Below are positions 12,701 to 27,700 of a stretch of 64,000 nucleotides of DNA, in pieces (the first letter of the stretch is position 1; each line of letters opens with the position of its first letter). Source of the DNA: Diadema setosum (taxonomy: Eukaryota > Echinodermata > Echinoidea > Diadematoida > Diadematidae); contig CM067067.1 in NCBI GenBank assembly GCA_033980235.1, positions 16,920,739 through 16,984,738 on the forward strand, in the 5' to 3' direction. Position numbers and translations under genes: made by a program. The notes below the pieces were generated by a model that worked only from the letters and a program-made list of their open reading frames with translations, did no database searches and was not told the origin of the DNA.

Positions 12701-15700
12701 CTCACTATTTTGCATCGGTGACTGTTGCTGAGTCATAGGAGACTGTTGTTGGCCTGATGAGACTGCAGGTGACTGATGGCCACCATGAAGAATTGGAGAT
12801 TGAGGAACCATGGGTGACTGAACCGCCATTGGTGACTGCTGTTGAGGAGAAGGGCCAACACTACCTGGGTGCACTGGGTGTGACATGGGCGACTGCTGGG
12901 ATGGTTGTATGGGCTGTTGTTGTGGCTGATTTCCTCCACGTACCATGCTCATCTGCTGACTTCCACCTGGCAGCATGCCGCTCTGATTGGTACCAGGCAA
13001 ACTAGGAGTCTGTGGACTATTCATGGGGATCATTGGGGTCGGAGGTTTGCTACCAGGCATCAGCGGTGTCTGTGGGTTGCTACCTGGTAGATGAGGGGAT
13101 GGCTGGCTATTAGTCATCATTGGCGATGACTGAGGCATGTGTCCATTTCCTTGAATCATGTGCATGTGTTGGTTAACAGGAGACTGCTCTGCTGAGTTTG
13201 GAACCATTGGACTCCCATGTCCTGGCATGACCACCATCCCTTGATTGACACCCGGCATCATCTGCTGCCCATGCATCATTGGCGACTGTTGACCTGACCT
13301 CACCGGGAATGGAGCTCTCTCACCTGTTATTGGTGACCTCATTGGATGTGGGATCGGTGGGGTCATCTGACGCATCATCTGTCCTGGAGGGGCACCACCC
13401 TGCATCATGCCAGCATGTGGTCCTTGCATTAAGGAAGGGGATGGGGACGGTATAGACATTCCCTGATTGATCAATACATCTGGTGGTACATTTGGTGAGG
13501 TTCCACCAGGTGGAACGAGAGTTGGCTGTTGACCTGCCATCATGGGGTTATGCATACCAGGGTTTTGCCCCTGGCCCTGCATCATAAGACCCTGCGGAGA
13601 CATCATGCCTGGCATCACAGCATTGTGATGACCAAGTGGTGAATGGTTTGGTGCCATCTTTTGTTGTTGCTTCATGCGGAATTCTTGCAATAGAATTGCA
13701 TGCTGTCTCTGCTGTTTGCGAACATTCTCCAGACACTTCTGCTGCTTTGAATGCCTTCCCTGCACTGCCTCAAGTTCAAGTCGATCACTTTCTGGAAATT
13801 GCTTGTTATTTTTCTTACAGGCTCGTTGTCTTGATGTCAAGGCCTTCTTCTTTTTCCTTTCCTTGCCCACCTCATTTTCAAAGAATTTCAATTTGAATTG
13901 CAGCTTCCTGTCCTTATTAAATATCCATTCCTCATACTCGGAGCTATTAGTGTCCTCTGGTGCTTTGTCCTCTGTGTTGTCATATGGGTCAAAGTTCAAC
14001 ATTGCCTGAGACATCCCATCCATAGCCATGTTGAAAAACGGAGACGGCATACGCTGCATATTCGGGGATATGAACCTTCCTGGGAATCTGAAGTTATGAG
14101 ACTGAGGTTGGCCTGGCATACGGTTCATCATAGGCATTCCCATTCTAGATCCTGGACCAGGCAATCTGGGCATGCCATGCATTGGCATTTGATCTGCAGG
14201 ATGACTTCCTGCCATATGCATCCCAGACCCCGGCATAGGAGGCCTTCCTCCAATGCCTGGATTCTGCACCACCATTGGTCCTCTAGGTCTCATGCCAAAG
14301 TGATTCTGAGGCACTGAAGACATTGGAGATATGGGGCCTGGGCTGGGGTGTGCTTGAATACCATCATGAGCATTGAATCTGGGGCCTTGTGGGAACACTT
14401 GCATCTGGGGATGGCTGGGGGAGAATGGTCCCATTTCTTGACCATGGGCATTCATATTTGGCATTCCCTGGGCTCCTTGAGGTGTCTGAGGAGCCTGCTT
14501 GAAAAGATCAGCGTTATTGCTCCTCAGTGGATCCTTGAGGAGGTCTACACCATGGAAATCTCCTGCCTGTGGAGTCCGGGGAGGTCTCATTCCTGGTGAG
14601 GCAGGAGGGATCCCCTGCACCACTGACTGCTGCTGCTGCTGCTCAGCTATCTGACGCTGCATCTGTACCTGATACTGTCGATTCATTGCCAGGAGAAGCT
14701 GTGCATGAGGACCAGGTGGCTTAATTGTAAAGTCTTCAGCATCTGAATAGGGGAAGACATGAACACAAAGAGAGAAAAAAAAATCCATGAACCACATGTA
14801 TTTTACCTTTGTTTAGTATACTGCCATTTCCTTAAACAAAAAAAAAAAGCTTTTGTATCCATTACACACACACACAAACATAAAAATTAACACAATTAGT
14901 GCCAGTAGCTAAGACGCATACAGACACTAAGAAGAGAATATTTAGAATCAGCAAATTCACTATGACCACAAAAAAAAAGCTTCATGAAAGTGTAAACATT
15001 TTTATGCGTACTAGCTAGTCGTGCTGTCTGAAAAACTGTCATATTTGAAGAGTCCTCAATTTGAAAGGGGTTGTATAGTTCCGGTTGCGACCTAACTTCA
15101 GGTTTCTAACTTTTTTTGTTGAGATAATGAGAAACCTTTGCAACTGATTGACAAATTGCCCTACATCGACGTAAATAAGCACTGAATTGATCAGTGTTTT
15201 TTAGTATGTACGCCCATGATTTTTTATCATGGCTACTACTAAAAAACACTGATCAATTCAGTGCTTATTTACGTCGATGTAGGGCAATTTGTCAATCAGT
15301 TGCAATGAAAACATCTCGACGGAAGAAATTCATGAATTTGAATGAGAAACCTCTCATGAAATGTGAAAGAGCATGTAATTCCAATAGGAATTCAACGATT
15401 TTTTGATGAAAATTGGTTTTGAAATAGCTGAGATATCCAAAAGAGAGCAATTTTACTTAAAGGTGGGACCCACCTTTTATTACCATCACTTCGTTGTACT
15501 TTGTTTTCGGATGTCTCAGCCATTCATCAAATAACCTTTAAATTCCTCTTAGAATGGCATGCTCTGTACAATTTTATTTATAAGTGGTTTCTTGGTATTT
15601 CGCAAAAAGTGAAAAGCCAAATCCTCATCTCCACTTATACTATACCATCATTTTAAGAAGTAAATGAAAGAGGAAAAGACTTAATGGATAACATGTATGG

Positions 15701-18700
15701 ATTTGCACAGCCTTACCTTTGGCAATCATCTTTGCCTCTGCTTGCAACCTCTCCAGATCCATGTTGTCCATAAAAAGGTCTGAATTCTTGTTCTTGTTAT
15801 CACCCTTTACCACACTTGCTGCTTCTGCAAGAGATGGCTGTCCTTTTTGCTGATTTAGTTTCTGCTGTTCTTGTTTCTCTTTTTCCAACAGATCTTGCAG
15901 GAGTAGGGGTTGCTCATGGAGCAGGGTAGGCCTTCGTACAGCTCCAGCTGTGCTGCTTTCCCCAGTAGTTACTGCAGCAGTTGCCGCTGATGTTTGCGTC
16001 TCTGCTGGGACAGGCTGTTGTTGCGGAGTCTGTGCTGTGACAGTTTGAGGGTTTGGGTTGTCAAACCCAAGTGAAGCACTTGTGGATGCCGGTTGAGAAG
16101 TACTGTTAGTCTGGTTACTTGTCACATGACTCGGAATTTGCGTCACAACTGGGATTTGATCTGCCACTTGGCTACTGCTAGACGTAATCTGACTGACATG
16201 TGATGACGCCGCAGGTGTGACTTCTCCACCTGCTGAAGGATTCTGGCTGACAGCTTTGACTGCCTCGGACAAATTAACTGATGCGACACTTTCAATTACG
16301 GGTTTCACAACCAACTGATTAGCTTCAACAGAACCAGCTGTTTTTTGTGCCAATGCTGTCTCACTATTTTGATGACACTCTGACTTTACCTCTTCTGTCT
16401 CTGTTTTCATTTTTGATTGGGTTGATGATAGAGATTCTGACGTTACAATCTTAGTGGCACTTGCATTTGTTGAATTTTTCGTGAGACCGTTGGCTTTGAC
16501 AGTTTCTCCAGACCCATCAGTAGCATTCATAGCACTGCTTTCCTCTGCAGAGCACCCTGCTTTGTCAGGCTGACTCTGCTGCAGCTCAACATTGCCTCCA
16601 TCCTTTCTAATGGTTACAGCTGAGCCACCAGGGGATTTGGGGGTATGATTTACAGAAAGTCCTTGTGAAGACTGTTCACCCTGCATTGAAGTTTTCAGTG
16701 CAGCAGATTCCTTGTTCACTGCTACTGCACCTTTATCTTCTCCTGTCAGCATCTTTGAAGTATGCAGCTCAGATCCCCCTTGCTCACCTACAGTTTTCAC
16801 TGGTATGCCCCTAGCAACAGGCTCATCTGAGGGATTTCCATGTCTGCTATCAGACAGGGATTGCTCTGTGGAATTTGCTTGAAGTTGATGGTTATCTGAG
16901 ACTGCACCAACAGCTGTGTCTTGAGGTTTTTCTCCATCCTTCAGGGCTGGTGCAGAGCTCATACCTTCATCTACAGCTTCGTCACTCAACCCAAAGTCTT
17001 TGAAGAGTTGCTGGTTTTCTGCAGAGTGCTTGTTGGTATCCAAATCAGTGCCAGCGAAGTCGATGAGACTGAATTCTCCTGAAAGTAGAAGGTCTTCCAG
17101 TTGGGCATCATGGTCTTCCTGCTGTGGTGTCATGGCAGGGTCCTGACCTGCAGGCAGGTGCAGTTCCCCTGGGACTCCTGATGGTTGCTGACTGGAAATG
17201 GCATTGTGAATGCGTCCAGACTGGCTCTGCATGGGATTTGCATTCTGGGCAGGGAAAGGAGCATTGTGCTGTGGGAACATATGCGCTTGCTGACCTGGGT
17301 GATCTGCAATGGGTGACATCATGGGTGGTCTACTGGCAAAATTCTGATGGGGAAGTTGGCGTGGTGCTGGTGGCCTGCTATGAGACTGCCGGACAAGGTG
17401 ATCATACGGGTCAAGTGAGTTTGACCCCATTGACGATCTCTGCTGAGAAATCATTGCTCTGTGATGAATCTTTTCTTGAAGCAGGGCTCCAATGTTTCTT
17501 GGTCTTGGGACAGGTGAGGGGGCAGACACTGGAAGTCGAACTCCTTGCTCAAATCTTCTAAGCTCAATGAATTGTCCCGGACCAGGAGGTCGATTCCCAG
17601 CATCACTGCCTCTCCTTGACAGTCCAGCAGGAAAGAGCCCCTGCCGCCAAGACTCATCTGTCTGCTCCTGACCAACATGAAATTGCTCTTGCCCTGCAGA
17701 GAATGGAGCTTGAGTTCTTTGTCCAATATATACCTGCTGCCCATCTGCAGGTCTTGGTGTGCTGGGAGCACTGGGAAATGAATTCACCTGATCACTATTA
17801 GCAATTGGTGGCACCTGATCTGTAGACACACTGGACCCATGGGGATACGGAGGGGGTGGTCGCTGATGTGCCTCTCCACTCCAATTTTGATTTTGCATTT
17901 GTTGCTGCTCGCGTCGCTTCCTTCTCTGTTCTTGTTGACGCACTAGGAGCTCCCTGATGTGCTGCCTCTGCGCATGCTTGCTGCCCTCTGCCACAACAGT
18001 CCTCTCTTGCACAGGGGGAGCAGCGGGTTGAAAATTGGGGCCATTGCTGCCTTCTGGAAATACCGGATTCTGAAGGAATGGAGCCTGTTGTGGAGACGGG
18101 AGTGGCATGTCCGTCTGCATCACCGCATGCCCAGGAGACATATTTCCAACCACAGGTGGCACCTGCTGTGAGACCGGCCCATGTGGCATTCCAGGAGATT
18201 GGAGTCTGTCTATGATGGACTGATTGTTGGAAACAGGAAGATGCTCCGTGGCTGGGACTTGGGGCACTCCTTGCCCTGCCATCAAGGACACCAGCTGGTG
18301 AGAGTGTGCATTGACAGTACCACCTCCTCCGTGATCAATTTCTCCTGGGTGAGGAGACCGGCCGGGCAGCATGCTGGGGGCTGCAGTGCCGGTCTGCTGA
18401 AGATGTACGCTGGGAGGCTGGGCCACCATAGGGGATTGAGGCATGGAATCGGTGTTCATGGCAGCAGGTGACGAGGCTGGGATTGACATGTGAACAGGAA
18501 GACTGCCGTGACCTGACATCCCCCGAGCGTTTATGTTCACCAAACTGGAATGTGGCATGTCTGCATAGGTAAGTAATGATATAGCGATGGGTTAGAATTG
18601 TGTTTGTGTACACATACAGCCACAAGGCAAACTAACAGATATCTGTTGAAAATGTAGGAAAATGGACAATTTAAAACACTACAAGGTACCCATGATTGTT

Positions 18701-21700
18701 CAGCATATGGCACAAAGGTATGAATATACCCATGAGACAGTATCTGTACATGCAAAAGTGGCCCATAGTAGAGTTTAGAAAGTTTATCAAAGATTAGCAG
18801 TCTTTGCATTGAAACATAATAAAATAATTTGACAATATTGGGATGGCATACCAATTTTCTGCTGTATTGACACAAACAAAAAACATAACCAGACCAAAAA
18901 AAAACCAAAATGGCTATGTGGCAATGTTGATGCAATCATTGCACTTTGTACAGCATTTACTGTTTTGGTGTGTGTCTCGGAAATTTGTGTCATTTTACTC
19001 TTCTAAAGAGAAATTTTTTCTTTCCAAAAAATGTAATATAATTCACACAAGAAGCAATCTTCAAAAGGCAAGTAAGAAATAATGTTCGCATCAGCTAAAA
19101 CTTCTTTTCATCATGAACACTGGAGGGATAGGAAATCAGTTCTCGATGTAAATTCACTAACAATTGTTTTCGGTTTTCATAATAATGATTATTGTTTTAA
19201 TCCCAAGTATCTAATAAAAACAGGAACATATTTACACAGCAATAAGGTTCTTTTGGACTAATCTGTTCAGCGTGATTCAGGGAAACTATAAATCGAGGCA
19301 GCTTTCTTTCAAAAGTAAGTACTAACTAGACAGGAAGGTTGCTACATTTTGCACTCATACGTACCTGTAGCAGGAGACACTGGGGTTCCCGGCAAGGACT
19401 GTGGGCTAGGCTGGGGCTGAGAGGCAGGTGTGGACGGTGGCTGAGCCTGCCGCAGATTGGCTGCGTCAGGCGTTGGACTTGTGAGACTGCTGTCAGACTT
19501 GTGGCGCTTCTGCTGGTTCACCTGCGAGAGAGATATGAACACTTAACATTTCAACTGCCACAAAAGATCTCTGCTTGAAAGATTTTGAATTTACTCTCAA
19601 GCACATCTCAACAACGGGCAATCAGTTTGGGAGTTGAAATGCCCAGCTGGCTAGATGTGACTACCTGCCCCTTTGTCCATTTGGTTCGTTTCTGTTGAAA
19701 CGAGCACAACACTTAAATTGGTATAATTAACCTGATGTCCAAGGACTTCATGCATTTCGTACAGTGCCATTATCAATCCCTATAGTGATGGCTGTGACAA
19801 TTATCACTCAACCCAAAGACATTTGGTACAGTACCTTCCTTCCTCCTCTACAAGATATCTAAATATTTCTATCCCACATGAGCACACACACAAATATGCA
19901 AATATTTTTTTAATTAAGCTTTCTGGATATAAAACTATGGATATGCCAGAAACGGGTAACTTCATACAGATAAATAAAAAGTCTCCCAAGAGTCATTAAG
20001 CCTAATATTCATCAGAAGAAAAAAAAACTTCAATGATGCATGGTTCATTAAGAGGATGTAAGTCAATGACAAGAACTTGACAAAGGGTAAATGACTGGTC
20101 ACGGGTCTTGCGGCAGGCTAAGGTGTATTGTCTAAAACAATGCACACAAACAAATCTATGTGTAGGTGATTAAAAAAGTGGTGTAGAGAGGTCCTCAGAC
20201 CTGGGGGTATGATTTGAGCACTGTACATGAATACATAGAGTTTCATGAAAAAACCTTGAAGCATAGATATGGGAGAAATAGTGAAGTTTCAAGAATTTGA
20301 CCTTGACCTGTGACCATTGACCTTAAGCATGGGCACCCAAGAGTTGATAGGCACAACTTCATGCCATCTGGATACCTCAGTCTTTAAGTTATGCAGTTCA
20401 TAATTACGGGCGAAAACGGACAGGTGGAAAGGCAGACGGACGGTAAACCCAAATACATAATGCCTCCAGCAACACTTCGTGGCGGAGGCGTCAAAACAAG
20501 AATCTCTTGATACTAGTGTTTATCATACAACCAAATTATTAGAGTCTGTTCTAAGGGAAACAAGACAAAGGATTGTAGAAATTGCTTCACAGTCACAGAA
20601 TGCAACTCACTAAGCATTGTCACATGCACTGAATATTTTATGATAGAAGGGAAAAAAGTAAATGAACACTGAAATATGGTGGGTAAAAAATTGTGTGATT
20701 GCACCATCAAAGTCAACAACTCTACATGCATAATGTAACACATAAAAAAAATGTCAATATAATTCATGTCCATTATAGCTTTCTCATTGCCCAAACATGC
20801 AGAAGAGTGAGAATAATCGGGACATAGTTTGGCATCTAAGGAAAATTTACTAGCATTGACGAATGGTTTGTGATGAAAGTTTGCTCTTCATGTTCTTCAA
20901 TGACACATTTCAACAGCATGAAACTTGTACAAGACCTGCTCTAAGCTTTTGAACACTTGGAATTAGCGCCCAACAGCAGCAACATGGGCATTATCATGAA
21001 GATGGCATTGGAATTTGGAGGTGAGCCATGGAGCAAGAGCAAGAAGGGATGTGAATTGGACAGAGTGAAGTAGGCATACCTTCTGGGATTCCTTAATTCG
21101 CTGTGATGCTCGGTTCTCCCGGGCCCGTTGCTGCAAAGGGGAGGGGAAAAAAAGTGGGGGAGCCGAGAGCCGGCACATGCTTATCACAATGGTTGCTGGT
21201 GAACATGCATGATAGTTTACATTCCGTACATGGGCAACACCTGCTAAAGATGCATACGTGTCTTTTGTTGGAGCCAATAAGCGCCTTGTTGGCACAAGTG
21301 ATTATGAACATGTAAAGGGATTCTGATGGGGGAAGGGGGAAATGGTGTCGCAACTGAAGATAGTAATACAGGAAATGAAGCTGTTGACTCAAGCAACATA
21401 CAATGGAATAGGTGGACTGGTATAGACAACTAAACTCAAATACAGCACAACAGCTTTTTGCCGTATGGTAATATACACATTGGGTTTTGTCATGCAAATA
21501 GTCAACAAGAAGCAATTGGCCTGGCCTGGGGAATTGGAGCAAACCTCATGAATTTGGTCTCTGCCACTGGCCACTTGAGGTGCCATATCAAAAATGTATA
21601 TTCCCCTGATAAATATTTGCCACTAAATATGGAAAAAATAGAAGAAACAAAACTGATGCATCAAGGGCTTTGACTAGATAATTGTTTGTGTTATTCTCAT

Positions 21701-24700
21701 TTAGTTATCTCCTTTGTGAATGATGTAACATAGCCTTGATGGAGAATGTAACAAGTTGGACAACAGAATGCTGAAAAAGAAAAGAAATTAAGAAAATTTT
21801 TCCTCCACATTTTGAAAGACACCCTGAAGACCGAGTTTCTTCATTTTACGATGGCAATGAAGAGCATGTTTTTTTTTTTTTTTTTTTAATGGACAAAGAC
21901 ATAAAAGGAAACTAACTTAGGCCTAATGTGATTCTATCTTTAATCTCTTCTGTAAGTATGATGCTGTATGTGCTTCCTTTCAGAAACAATATGTGATACT
22001 GTGTGTCTTGCACAAGCATGTAGACAAAGGCTAGAAAATAATGTATCTGATTTCAGCCTCATAAAGTACTAGGTGTTACAAAAAACATTTCCCACTTTTG
22101 ATGCTTAATAGCTCAAAAACTATATATCAGATAAAACTGTCATTGATATGAGTAATAGCTGAATAGTGTACAATTTAGTTGGAGGTGATTTGAATATGAA
22201 AACATATATCAGTTTCATGAAATCCATGATTAATTTCAAAGGTAGGTTCCAGATTTTGGTCAAATTTTAACCCTCCGTACAAAACCTGAACTTTACACAG
22301 GAACTAATGATGTGCATGTGAGTGTGTACTTACAATAACCCTGAACAATGGACCTGGATATCACCCGTTCAGAGCTCTCTCTGCTCGAAGGCACATGAAT
22401 GCTTTATTAATTATTCATGATGGATTGCCCTGGGCACTGCTAGTCTGAATTCCTAGCGAAGGGTGAAATGTATGCATATGAAAAAAGTAAGCACACGTTT
22501 CCACATGCTTGCATACACCACATTTCAGAATGAATAAAGACTAGCTGTGATAGTGGAATTTCTCATGAACAGATAATGAGCATTCAAATCCTAGTCTTTG
22601 TCCAGGACCATTGTCTGGGTGTCAACTACACACTCCCATACAAACCAATTGACTTCTGTGCAAAGTTAAAGTTTTGTACAGAGGGTTGAAAATAGAGCAA
22701 AATCTGACACCTAACTGAAAAATTAATGTTTAATCTAATGAAACTGAACTATGCTGTCATTTTGAAATTGCCTCCAACAAAATTCTACATTATCCAGCTA
22801 TTGTTCATATCAATGTCAGTGTTATCTGATATTATAGTTTTTGAACTATTAAGGATCAAAAGTGGGAAATGTTTTTTGTAACACCTAGTACACACCGTAA
22901 AAGCGGAAATTTTCATCAGCAATTTGTCGTGCTCGGCCAGGTCAAAGATAAATTTCACGTGTCTCCAATACCATGGAATCAGTATCTTAAACAGTATTAC
23001 CTATATATCAAACAAAAAATTTGCACGCTTTTAATATTGCATATTAAAAGTTCGAGGTCACATGAAATGCACGAAAATTTCTGTTTTTACAGTGTATTTT
23101 TCATACATGCACATGCTTGTAAAGAAATGCAACATATATGATCTGCCAATACCTTTCTATATTCGTTTTTTGTTTTTTGCTACTGAGAACTGCAGTGTCA
23201 GACACAGGTTTTTCTCCTCATAACAGTTAAAATTTACATATCTACTGAAAGAGCTGTTACCCATGCCTAAACTAAGAAGCATTAGTCCGACAACACTCAT
23301 ATTATATCTGTAACATATTCAACATCACATCCCATACATACACTGGTAAAAACTGCTTTGCACTGCACAAGGGTTTGCATGTTGCCATGAATGTCCATTT
23401 TTTTTTGGAATGTAACAGGTGAAGTGCACACGTATACACACACACACGCGCACGCACTCACAGTGATTAGGATGGGAAGGAAGGGTTTTGGTCTTCTCAG
23501 CTGTCGACTGAGATTTACATTCCAACTCGGCTGGGACAAAAGGGAGCAAACAATTTTCTACTCACCAGGAATGGTTTCTTGTTCAACGAGCCCGCTTTTC
23601 TCCACAGTTTGGCAATCTGCTTGGCACGCGATGGCCAATCTGAAATAGAGAGGTAATGAGAAGAGAAATCAACCTCAAGACTGAGGGATAAAAAAAATCA
23701 TGAAAGTTGCACAATTTGATACCAGACATGCAGCAGAATAATCAATATGTGCCACACAACGATGAACATGAGTTTCATTTTAACTCACACCCCCCCCCCC
23801 CCCCAAGATATTGAGGCAAAATAGTAGATATGTGGCACACATATAAAACACCCAATCTAACCTATCTGCAAGGTGTTATGTCTCAATTCTACACAAAAAG
23901 CATCAGGTTACAAGCAAGATATAGCAGAATGGTTGAAGTGGACATCAGAGATGTGAAGTAGTAGTGTGAATATGCAACAGCAAGAGACAAACAAAGTGTC
24001 ACCTGGAAAGTCCTTCTTCAGGTCAGGATAATTGATGTTTGCATAGAGCACTGGTGATATGGTGGCCTGGTCGCCAAGCGGTTCATCCTTCTCCCACTTC
24101 TTGATGTTGCGCTGATTGTAGGACAGCGTCTCGCTGTCTCCGTCCCCTGCCCCACTGGACCATGGGCTTGGGGGCTCAGCGAAGTCAGGACTGAAGGCGG
24201 GGCTAGGAGGAGGGGAGTACAATGTCACAAGACTGATATCAGACATTCCTATCAGAAAAATTAATCTAAATGTAGGTGCACCAGCAGCAGATCCAAGTCG
24301 TTTTTGTTTTTGTTTCTTAATCCTTTAGGTGCCCAGGCACTAAGCTTCCCTTGAAGAGCTTTTTCATAAGCGTTCAGTAATCCCTCTCAACTTGATCTAG
24401 TTGTATAGTTAGCTGACCTATTCAAGCATAGCATTGTGCCTTGGTCAACTAAGAAGGCCATAGGGATTATAGGGATTAGATAATCTCTATTCACTGGCAA
24501 CTCGTTTCAAGACATCCGTGCCTTTCAGCAAAGAAAGCACTGCAGAGTGCATGTCCATAGGCAAACAAAGCATGTATGGGTTGAAGTACAATTTCACGTC
24601 CTGTTCGACTGACATCAACAAATCAACAAAGATGAGTGCTTACCTGGAAACCTGGTGGCCAACAGTAGCAGCTTGTACAAGCTGTTGTGTCAGGGGCAGG

Positions 24701-27700
24701 TGTGGCAATGTCTGTTTCTGCATCGGTGGCTGCTGTTGCTGCTGCTGAGGTTGCGGCTGTTGTGGTGGCAGTGGTGGAGGTGGTGGTGGTGGTGGCTGTT
24801 GCTGCTGCGCCTCCTGAGGGGTCTGCTGAGATTGTTGTGGGGCGGTCGAAGCTGTGGTTGTGGCTGTACCATCAGCAGCTGTTTTCAAATCAAATGGAAA
24901 CAACATGACTTGAAATTGTTAAAAAAAAAAATTCCATGGGTTAAACCGAACTAGAAATGTCGCTACAGCGACTGGTTATACCCCCGCCAAACAACATTTC
25001 ATAAGCTTTGGTCAAAAAACTGAGGAAGTAGTTAAATCCGCAAGATCTTTCCTTGATCTTCTGCCATTAATATGCAGTTACCATGGCAACGTACTTTCGG
25101 GTACTGTCGAAAAATGCGTCTTGCACATCTACAACCAAAGGCACACATCTGTACCAAGTTTCATGGAAATTGGGCAAAAACTGAGGAAGTAGTTTGCAAC
25201 ACAAAATTTTCCATCATTTTAGCTCATAATATGTGAGCGTGTTACCATGGCAACATACTTTTTGTAACTGTCAAGAAATGTGTCATGCTGACCTATATCC
25301 TAAGACAAACATTCAATATGAATTCCATGAGAATTGGAAGAACACTGATGAAGCAGTTTTGCCATGAAGCATTTTGCCCTATATTTTACCAATAACATGC
25401 CGTTACCATGGCAACGCACTTTTTGCCACTGCGGAAATATGTGTCTTGCACATTAACATATTCAGATGAACATCTGTACCTAATTTCATAAAATTGATCA
25501 AAAACTGTGGGAGGAGTTTGCGACGCAAGATTTGTACCCATTTTTGCCCATAATATGCCGTTACCATGGCAACGTACTTTTGGGTACTGTCAAAAAATAC
25601 GTCTTGCACATCTACAACCCAAGGCACACATCTGTGCCAAGTTTTATGGGAATCGGTTGAAAACTGAGGAAGTAGTTCGCGACGCAAGATTTGCAACGGA
25701 CCGACCGCCCGCCCGACCGACCGCCCGACCGTCCGCTGATTCCTATATACCCCCTTCAAACTTCGTTTGGCGGGGGTATAAAGATGGTGCAGTAATAATT
25801 TTTATTCAAATAATACTTGACATTTACATGTGACCCTGGCATCACAATATAATATGTGCACATAAAGTTCCACAGGTTGATTTTCTGGCAGGCCTTTGAT
25901 ATAAATAGAGACCCCTCATGCCAGGGATTAATGGCAACATACAGTCTATGATTAAATACGTTTTAGGGGGATGAATCAAACATGTATGGTGTATCAATGT
26001 TTCACCTCGGCGTTTTTATACTTTGCACACTCTGCACTGATAATTTTCAGAGAAGCTTAAGGCTCCAACGAGTACGTCGCTTGTTTGCTATCACAACATC
26101 TAGGCCGTCTGCACAAACAACCCAGTCATGTACTACCAACTTTATGCACAGAGAACTAACTCTCTTTGCTGAATTACTTGAAGTTGCACCAAGATAAGAA
26201 AACAAGGCTGACAACTTGCAAGAACGTAAAGTCTGGCATGCCATCAACGACGGCAAATTACCATTAAGGTGACACTTGGCTTGAACCATTGAAACATACA
26301 TTCTCAACTGTGCCTGAAGAACAAAAGAGGACAATGTCATTGTCTGCCTCATACCCACCACAGCTGGACTGCTGGTGACTTTTACTCTCTAGATTCACAG
26401 TGGAAATGACCTTACCTGGTGTAGGGGTACTCGTAGCCCCAGCATTGTGATGTCCCTCAGGACTCAGCACTCCAGAGAAGAGATCTTCCACCTCCTTGCT
26501 GTCTATATGTGCTAGATCTGGCAGGGGACAAACACACACCACATTTACCAGCCATGAGTAATAAACCAGATATACATACCACAGATCACATTTAACATGC
26601 TACCCACACGGAAATCAGTACATGGGACAAACAAGAGCAAAAGTTTGATTGATTTAAGAATTAAAGCTCAATAGTCACATTGTTTTACTTTATTTTTGCA
26701 ACATTTCACTGTAACATAAAAGGATTACATCTTTCTGACAGGCAGAAGTGAAGACAAAGAGACATATAACTAGGCTTGCTATTCCTAGTTTCAGACAAGT
26801 TTTAAATTGGACGTAAGAGACATGTAACGTACCATCAGGGACGATTTGAAGGTTGTATGACAGGAGCGAGTCCAGGTCATTCATGTGATCTGAGGTTGAG
26901 GCAGCCTGTGTCGTCGGGCCGTTGTGCTCAGCAGTACTTGTCTGTGGGGCTTCAGCATCGATGCCGTCGATGTCTAAACCTGGAAAGCCAACATCACCAA
27001 TCAAACAAGTTCAGCAGGTTTATACTATCCTTTTGTCCTGTCATTTCTTATGTCTCCCCAGTACTAGCAAGTACAGTAACTGCCAAGATCTTCGAATAAA
27101 CTCTACACATTATGTGGGTTTTTTTCACATGAGAGGTTTTCATCATATGATTACCACATGGCTCTTTTATCAAACAATTTCATATTTTGTAAAAGGGTTG
27201 TGAGTATGCACAAGTATTTCATCGTTGGGGGGCAACAAGACCTTGTATCTCATATTTTGGTGAAAATGTTTTTTTTTAGATTAATAGTCAGGTAATCAGT
27301 TAAATGATGTCCTGTCCAAATCCTAGCTGTCTTACCCCAAAAATGAAGCAACCACAGCATGCCAAAGGAAAGGCTATCCCATTTGATATAGTACTCCAGC
27401 TGCCACGTTTTGTTGTTGTTGTTTTGTTTTGTTTTTGGTTCTCCTGAACATTTGACATTTTGTAGATACGAGGTATTGTCACTCCAGCAAAAATTTGGAA
27501 TATTACAGGTGTATTCAGCAGGTCACTACGCTTGGGCATCACTCTGTCAGACTAGACTGGAGTAATTTCTGTCACTCACTCTCTCCATTTTTGCCCAGGC
27601 CATCCCCAATGAGCATTCCCAGGAGCTCCTCTTGGGGTAGAAAGTTGAGGGGGTCCTCGCCAGACCCGAGATCACCTGCTCCATCTGCAGCGCTGTTCGC

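Larger units (their letters stand above)
14743..15716 (-). other. intron between the two giant exons
   Basis: Dominated by a palindromic TTAA-type MITE (about 15062-15658) carrying a hairpin insertion. The remainder is AT-rich with short A- and CA-runs. Confidence 0.7.

Noticed and set aside
10718..18560. Plus-strand open frames opposite the two giant exons (e.g. near 11.9-12.4, 13.7-14.3 and 17.1-17.6 kb)
   Set aside because: They are antisense shadows of long open minus-strand exons with biased codons, and show no domain or start context.
24233..24250. Alternative acceptor TGATAG/GAATG for the pre-HMG exon
   Set aside because: It would put an in-frame stop after the join with the upstream exon; the ATATCAG acceptor keeps the frame.
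24640..24954. Leucine/valine- or alanine-rich plus-strand frames that look like membrane proteins
   Set aside because: They are the reverse complement of the CAG/CCA-rich coding exon at 24644-24878.
25403..25833. Open frames on both strands at 25.4-25.8 kb, recurring at 38.9-39.2 kb
   Set aside because: They lie in the tandem units of the Helitron-like element and recur only because it is duplicated.
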